A stretch of DNA of 64,000 nt from Acidobacteriaceae bacterium (lineage in GTDB: Bacteria > Acidobacteriota > Terriglobia > Terriglobales > Acidobacteriaceae): contig JANXZM010000051.1 of NCBI GenBank assembly GCA_025355505.1, positions 52,641 to 116,640 of the forward strand, written 5' to 3'. Shown piece after piece: positions 61,243 through 64,000 of this stretch. The translations under genes were made by a program, and so were the position numbers. Below the pieces are notes generated by a model. The model made no database searches and was not told the DNA's origin. It was given only the letters and a program-made list of their open reading frames with translations. Each line of letters starts with the position of its first letter. Positions within the stretch are counted from its first letter, which is position 1.

Positions 61243-62160
61243 ATGCCGCGCTACCTAATCTCTCGCGTCCTCTACACCCTGCCAGTCATCTGGCTGGTTG
61301 TCTCTACCGTCTTTCTGCTAATCCACTTCGTCCCCGGAGACCCCATCCAACAAATGCTGGGAGAAGGCGCCCCAGCCGGCGACATCCAAGCCGCCAGACA
61401 CGCCTACGGCCTGGACGTCCCGCTAGGCGAGCAATACCTGAATTACTGGAAAGGCGTCCTCCACGGCGACTTAGGCAAGTCCCTCCGCTTCAACCAGGGA
61501 GTTACAACTCTAATCGCCAAGCGCTATCCCTTCACCTTGCAACTAACCCTGGCGTCATTGTTAGTAGCGATTCTGCTAGCCATTCCCGCAGGCGTCCACT
61601 CCGCCCAACGCCGCAATCAATGGGATGACCGCGCCCTAAGCGTAGTCAGCCTCTTCGGCCTGTCCTTCCCAAACTTCGCGCTAGGCCCGGTGCTAATCCT
61701 GTTCTTCGCCGTCAAACTAGGATGGCTCCCAGTCTCCGGTTCCGGCACCCTAGCCCATCTAGTGTTACCCGCAATCACCATGGGAGGAGCGCTGGCCGCG
61801 ATCCTGACCCGCATGGTGCGCACCTCCATGCTGGAAGAGTTAGGCCAAGACTACATTCGCACCGCCCGCGCCAAAGGTCTGCCCGAGCGCACCGTAGTCT
61901 ATCGCCACGCCCTGCGCAACGCCATGATCCCAATCCTGACCGTGCTCGGATTGCAGTTTGGCGCACTGCTAGCGGGGGCGATTGTCACGGAAACCATCTT
62001 CTCCTGGCCCGGCATCGGACGCCTCACGATTCAAGCCATCGCCAACCGCGACTACTATCTGGTGCAAGGATGCATTCTGGCGATTGGGTTGACCTACGTC
62101 GCAGTGAACTTCCTGACTGATTTGCTGTATTCGGCGGTGAACCCGAGGATCAGACAATAA
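61243..62160 (+). CDS. DppB/OppB-type ABC transporter permease
   Basis: 305 residues with six membrane helices. RYLISRVLYTLPVIWLVVST and FVPGDPIQQMLG at the N-terminus, and the EAA loop RTARAKGLPERTVVYRHALR, identify a peptide/nickel importer permease. Downstream helices carry FGALLAGAIVTETIFSWPGI. No DppC-type permease, ATPase or binding protein follows within the window, so the transporter is either incomplete here or its partners are elsewhere. Confidence 0.92.
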   Translation: MPRYLISRVLYTLPVIWLVVSTVFLLIHFVPGDPIQQMLGEGAPAGDIQAARHAYGLDVPLGEQYLNYWKGVLHGDLGKSLRFNQGVTTLIAKRYPFTLQLTLASLLVAILLAIPAGVHSAQRRNQWDDRALSVVSLFGLSFPNFALGPVLILFFAVKLGWLPVSGSGTLAHLVLPAITMGGALAAILTRMVRTSMLEELGQDYIRTARAKGLPERTVVYRHALRNAMIPILTVLGLQFGALLAGAIVTETIFSWPGIGRLTIQAIANRDYYLVQGCILAIGLTYVAVNFLTDLLYSAVNPRIRQ

Positions 62161-62313
62161 TCCTTGTCGGGGCTGGAATGTCGGGAGCGCTCACTGTTGT
62201 TTGCTGCTTCGTTTTGCCATTTCTCCGTTTGCTGTTTCGGCCACATCTGTCTTGTGGAATCAATGACTTAGCGGGAAATAGTACATTCGACTGACTGTAT
62301 ACTATTGGCGCCG

Positions 62314-63117
62314 TCACAGGGTATTGTCTGTGCTTGCGGGCATCTTGGCCGCCATTTCCGACACAAGATCATTGTTTAGGTCGAACCACAACCCCTTCCG
62401 ATTTCTTAGCTTCAAATAGCGCCGTGCGTCGTGAATATCCTGGGACGCTACTTCTTGCGCGTTCTCGAATCGTGCAGCGTGCCAGCACAGGACATCTGCC
62501 GCTTGGCAGGGTATACGATCCTTATCGCCAGTGCTAAGTTCGCCGACCAGCGGAGAGAGCTCTGGCCGTCCAATTGAGGTAAGGGCCTTCGCCAAACCGG
62601 AATGAAATTCATTGATGTAGCGAGTGATGTACCCTTTCCGCTCGACAATGAAGTCCACCTTTTCAACATGTGGGTGCTTTTCGTGTACATAGTCCAGTAC
62701 CGTATGCGCGTAGGCGAGAAAACACAGATAGTCGGGTTCGAATGGCTTTGCTTCAAATTGCTTTGCTTCAGCCCGCCGCACTTTAGACTCTCTAAAGGCA
62801 CTCTTGAGATGACTAGCATCCACCGCAATCGCTATCGGATAGAACGACCCCATTGTGTTTATGATAGAAACGGCTTCGTCAACTCTGTCATCGGCGGCTA
62901 CTCCTGAAAGTCCCCACTTATCCCGAAATTCTTGGCTACGAATTTCAGTCATGTGTAGATAGGGAATGTTTGGAGGACCGTCCAGTACTCTTTCTTGCCA
63001 TGCTGGCACAAAAAAATGCGACCAATCTGGTTCTGGGCCTACATATCCAGCAAAAAGAAAAAGTCCTCGCCCATCGCTACCGGAATGTTCATCGGAGGCG
63101 GAAATAAAGATAGCCAT
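62314..63117 (-). CDS. DUF3800 protein
   Basis: 267 residues from ATG 63115-63117, chosen for AGGAG six bases upstream. The N-terminal MAIFISASDEHSGSDGRGLF is the usual acidic DxxG-like opening, and PCQAADVLCWHAAR is the conserved (L/C)QAAD segment of DUF3800. The family is thought to adopt an RNase H-like fold and often lies on mobile or defence islands; activity is unproven. The gene is more AT-rich than the surrounding core genes. It follows an XRE regulator gene by 71 bp on the same strand. Confidence 0.85.
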   Translation of the reverse strand: MAIFISASDEHSGSDGRGLFLFAGYVGPEPDWSHFFVPAWQERVLDGPPNIPYLHMTEIRSQEFRDKWGLSGVAADDRVDEAVSIINTMGSFYPIAIAVDASHLKSAFRESKVRRAEAKQFEAKPFEPDYLCFLAYAHTVLDYVHEKHPHVEKVDFIVERKGYITRYINEFHSGLAKALTSIGRPELSPLVGELSTGDKDRIPCQAADVLCWHAARFENAQEVASQDIHDARRYLKLRNRKGLWFDLNNDLVSEMAAKMPASTDNTL

Positions 63118-63188
63118 GCGACGCTCCTGCCTCGGTAATCCGAAGAACAGCCGGGTGCCGCATTCCACAGAAGCATCCCGCTGAGACC

Positions 63189-63470
63189 TCAGATCAACTC
63201 AATCACCACCCGCTGCCCCACCAGCGCCGCCGCCCGCTGCAAACTCGACAGCGTAATATCGCGTTTCGGATCGAGAATGCGATCGACCTGGGAGCGGCTC
63301 GTCTTCAGCAAGACCGCCATGCGCGCCTTGGAAATCTTTTTCTTCTTCATCGTCTTGGCTAGTTGCCAGGCAACGACTTCCTTGATGGCTTGCGCCTGCG
63401 CTTCTTCAAAGATGAGTTCTTTCTTCAAGAAGGTCCAATGCTCGATCCCAAATGTTTCTTGCTCATTCAT
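63189..63470 (-). CDS. XRE-family transcriptional regulator/antitoxin
   Basis: 93 residues from ATG 63468-63470; a longer upstream frame overlaps vapB and is not used. The helical N-terminus (MNEQETFGIEHWTFLKKELI) leads into a HTH: KKKKISKARMAVLLKTSRSQ, VDRILDPKRDITLSSLQRAA. It ends ALVGQRVVIELI. HigA-like regulators usually have a RelE-type toxin next to them; none is seen. It may regulate the DUF3800 gene downstream. Confidence 0.88.
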   Translation of the reverse strand: MNEQETFGIEHWTFLKKELIFEEAQAQAIKEVVAWQLAKTMKKKKISKARMAVLLKTSRSQVDRILDPKRDITLSSLQRAAALVGQRVVIELI

Positions 63471-63579
63471 CTTCAACTTTTGAATAAACGTACCATAAAA
63501 GATACACGGAAGACTGTATAAAATCTTTGCGGTGCCGATAAACAAATAAGTTAAAGTGAATAAACGGGGCAAAGACACT

Positions 63580-63768
63580 ATGGCTGTGCGCACGACATCA
63601 ATCCGCGTGGACGCCCGTCTTGCCGACGAGGCGAAGAAAGCTCTCGGGGCGAAGTCCCGGACCGAAGCCGTCCATATGGCGCTCCGGGAGATTGTCGGGC
63701 TGCGCCGATTCAAAGACTTGATGAAGAAGAACGCGGGAAAGCTCTCGTTCGCCGGATGCGATGAGTGA
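63580..63768 (+). CDS. vapB: VapB-type antitoxin
   Basis: 62 residues from ATG 63580; an upstream in-frame start at 63556 is possible. MAVRTTSIRVDARLADEAKK, ALGAKSRTEAVHMALREIVG form the AbrB/RHH-like antitoxin of the DUF2191/VapB type. RFKDLMKKNAGKLSFAGCDE is the toxin-neutralising tail. Its stop overlaps the start of a vapC frame (ATGAGTGA), the standard arrangement, but the toxin is truncated. Confidence 0.82.
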   Translation: MAVRTTSIRVDARLADEAKKALGAKSRTEAVHMALREIVGLRRFKDLMKKNAGKLSFAGCDE

Positions 63769-63793
63769 ACCGGTCCAAACTTCGGCCATCTGA
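63761..63793 (+). pseudogene. Truncated vapC toxin start
   Basis: ATG 63761 overlapping the vapB end opens MSEPVQTSAI and stops at TGA 63791-63793. VapC toxins normally begin with a similar short strand (xxPVLVDTSVW) and continue to about 130 residues. Here the frame ends after 10 codons, immediately before the dispersed repeat. Confidence 0.7.
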
Positions 63794-63799
63794 CCTCAC

Positions 63800-64000
63800 C
63801 TCGTTTCATCACAAACGCTCGGTGTGCCCCATCACAGACTTCCAACCCAAGATGCGCGACAATCAAAAAAGCCGCTGAACCATGGCTTTGGGAGAATCAA
63901 ACAAATATTCGAGCTAAGTCCTTAGTTTTGAATACTTTGAAGTTAAGTCTTGTGTTTTCTATGCTTTAGCAAGAATTCGGGGGGGGGGGGGGGGGGGGGG
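63800..64000 (-). repeat. Composite dispersed repeat with poly-G border (copy 2, inverted)
   Basis: Inverted copy of 6903-7210. It contains the GTTTGTGATGAAA/GAAGTCTGTG module (about 63803-63860), the tandem 28-bp units (63910-63966; the copy adjoining the border is diverged), GAATTC, and a run of 22 G residues from 63979 to the window edge. The spacer between the modules is about 35 bp here against about 150 bp in copy 1. Confidence 0.85.

Noticed and set aside
62314..63793. Integrative element with integrase and tRNA attachment site
   Set aside because: No integrase, transposase or tRNA gene was found in the window, so no complete mobile element can be defined.
63471..63866. N-terminal extension of the XRE regulator at 63189
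   Set aside because: The extension is antisense to vapB and the dispersed repeat; the protein-like part starts at ATG 63470.

Overview
The window looks like a piece of an Acidobacteriota chromosome, probably a soil Terriglobales/Koribacter-like lineage. Reasons are moderately high GC, Gram-negative envelope genes (MurB, TonB-like protein, DUF5916 barrel), several small exported proteins of types I associate with that phylum, and many short palindromic elements between genes. This placement is inference; no rRNA or tRNA gene was recognised.

Layout. 0-6.7 kb: a TlpA-like thioredoxin cut by the window edge, a GAF/AMIN/amidase fusion, a sugar-nucleotide epimerase, a PilZ protein, EngB and a 57-residue membrane protein. 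6.8-8.6 kb: accessory patch with a poly-C-bordered repeat, a hicAB toxin-antitoxin pair and a 209-bp tandem repeat. 8.8-14.6 kb: proteostasis cluster in the order tig-clpP-clpX-lon, all on the minus strand. 14.9-27.1 kb: family 5 uracil-DNA glycosylase, MurB, bacilliredoxin, a DUF5916 outer-membrane protein, barrel proteins, a membrane spermidine-synthase-like protein, an M16 peptidase and RlmN. 27.2-32.1 kb: a sensor kinase with a decayed ATP-binding domain, a LuxR-type two-component pair and a Flp-like pilin. 32.3-37.4 kb: M48 protease, TonB-like protein, exported ureohydrolase and small proteins. 37.5-44.3 kb: methylmalonyl-CoA mutase large subunit, then gcvT-gcvH-gcvPA-gcvPB (glycine cleavage).

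44.5-51.1 kb is the main accessory region. It holds a partial duplication of a TPR gene, paralogous tiny coiled-coil ORFs, a PQQ dehydrogenase with a dihaem cytochrome c, a thiolase gene fragment, a frameshifted hicB remnant, and a tightly overlapping four-gene operon of unknown function divergent from an orphan XRE regulator. That operon is my best candidate for an undescribed system. 51.2-54.3 kb: thiolase plus acyl-CoA dehydrogenase (beta-oxidation). 54.3-62.2 kb: small proteins, a SAM hydroxide adenosyltransferase, an orphan membrane-fusion protein, a CorC-like protein and an orphan DppB-type permease. 62.3-64 kb: DUF3800 protein, XRE regulator, vapB with vapC reduced to 10 codons, and an inverted second copy of the poly-C repeat running off the window.

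Central metabolism here fits together: fatty-acid oxidation, propionyl/methylmalonyl-CoA handling and glycine oxidation. The accessory patches share signs of turnover (fragments, tandem duplications, orphan antitoxins). At least six families of short palindromic repeats sit between genes.
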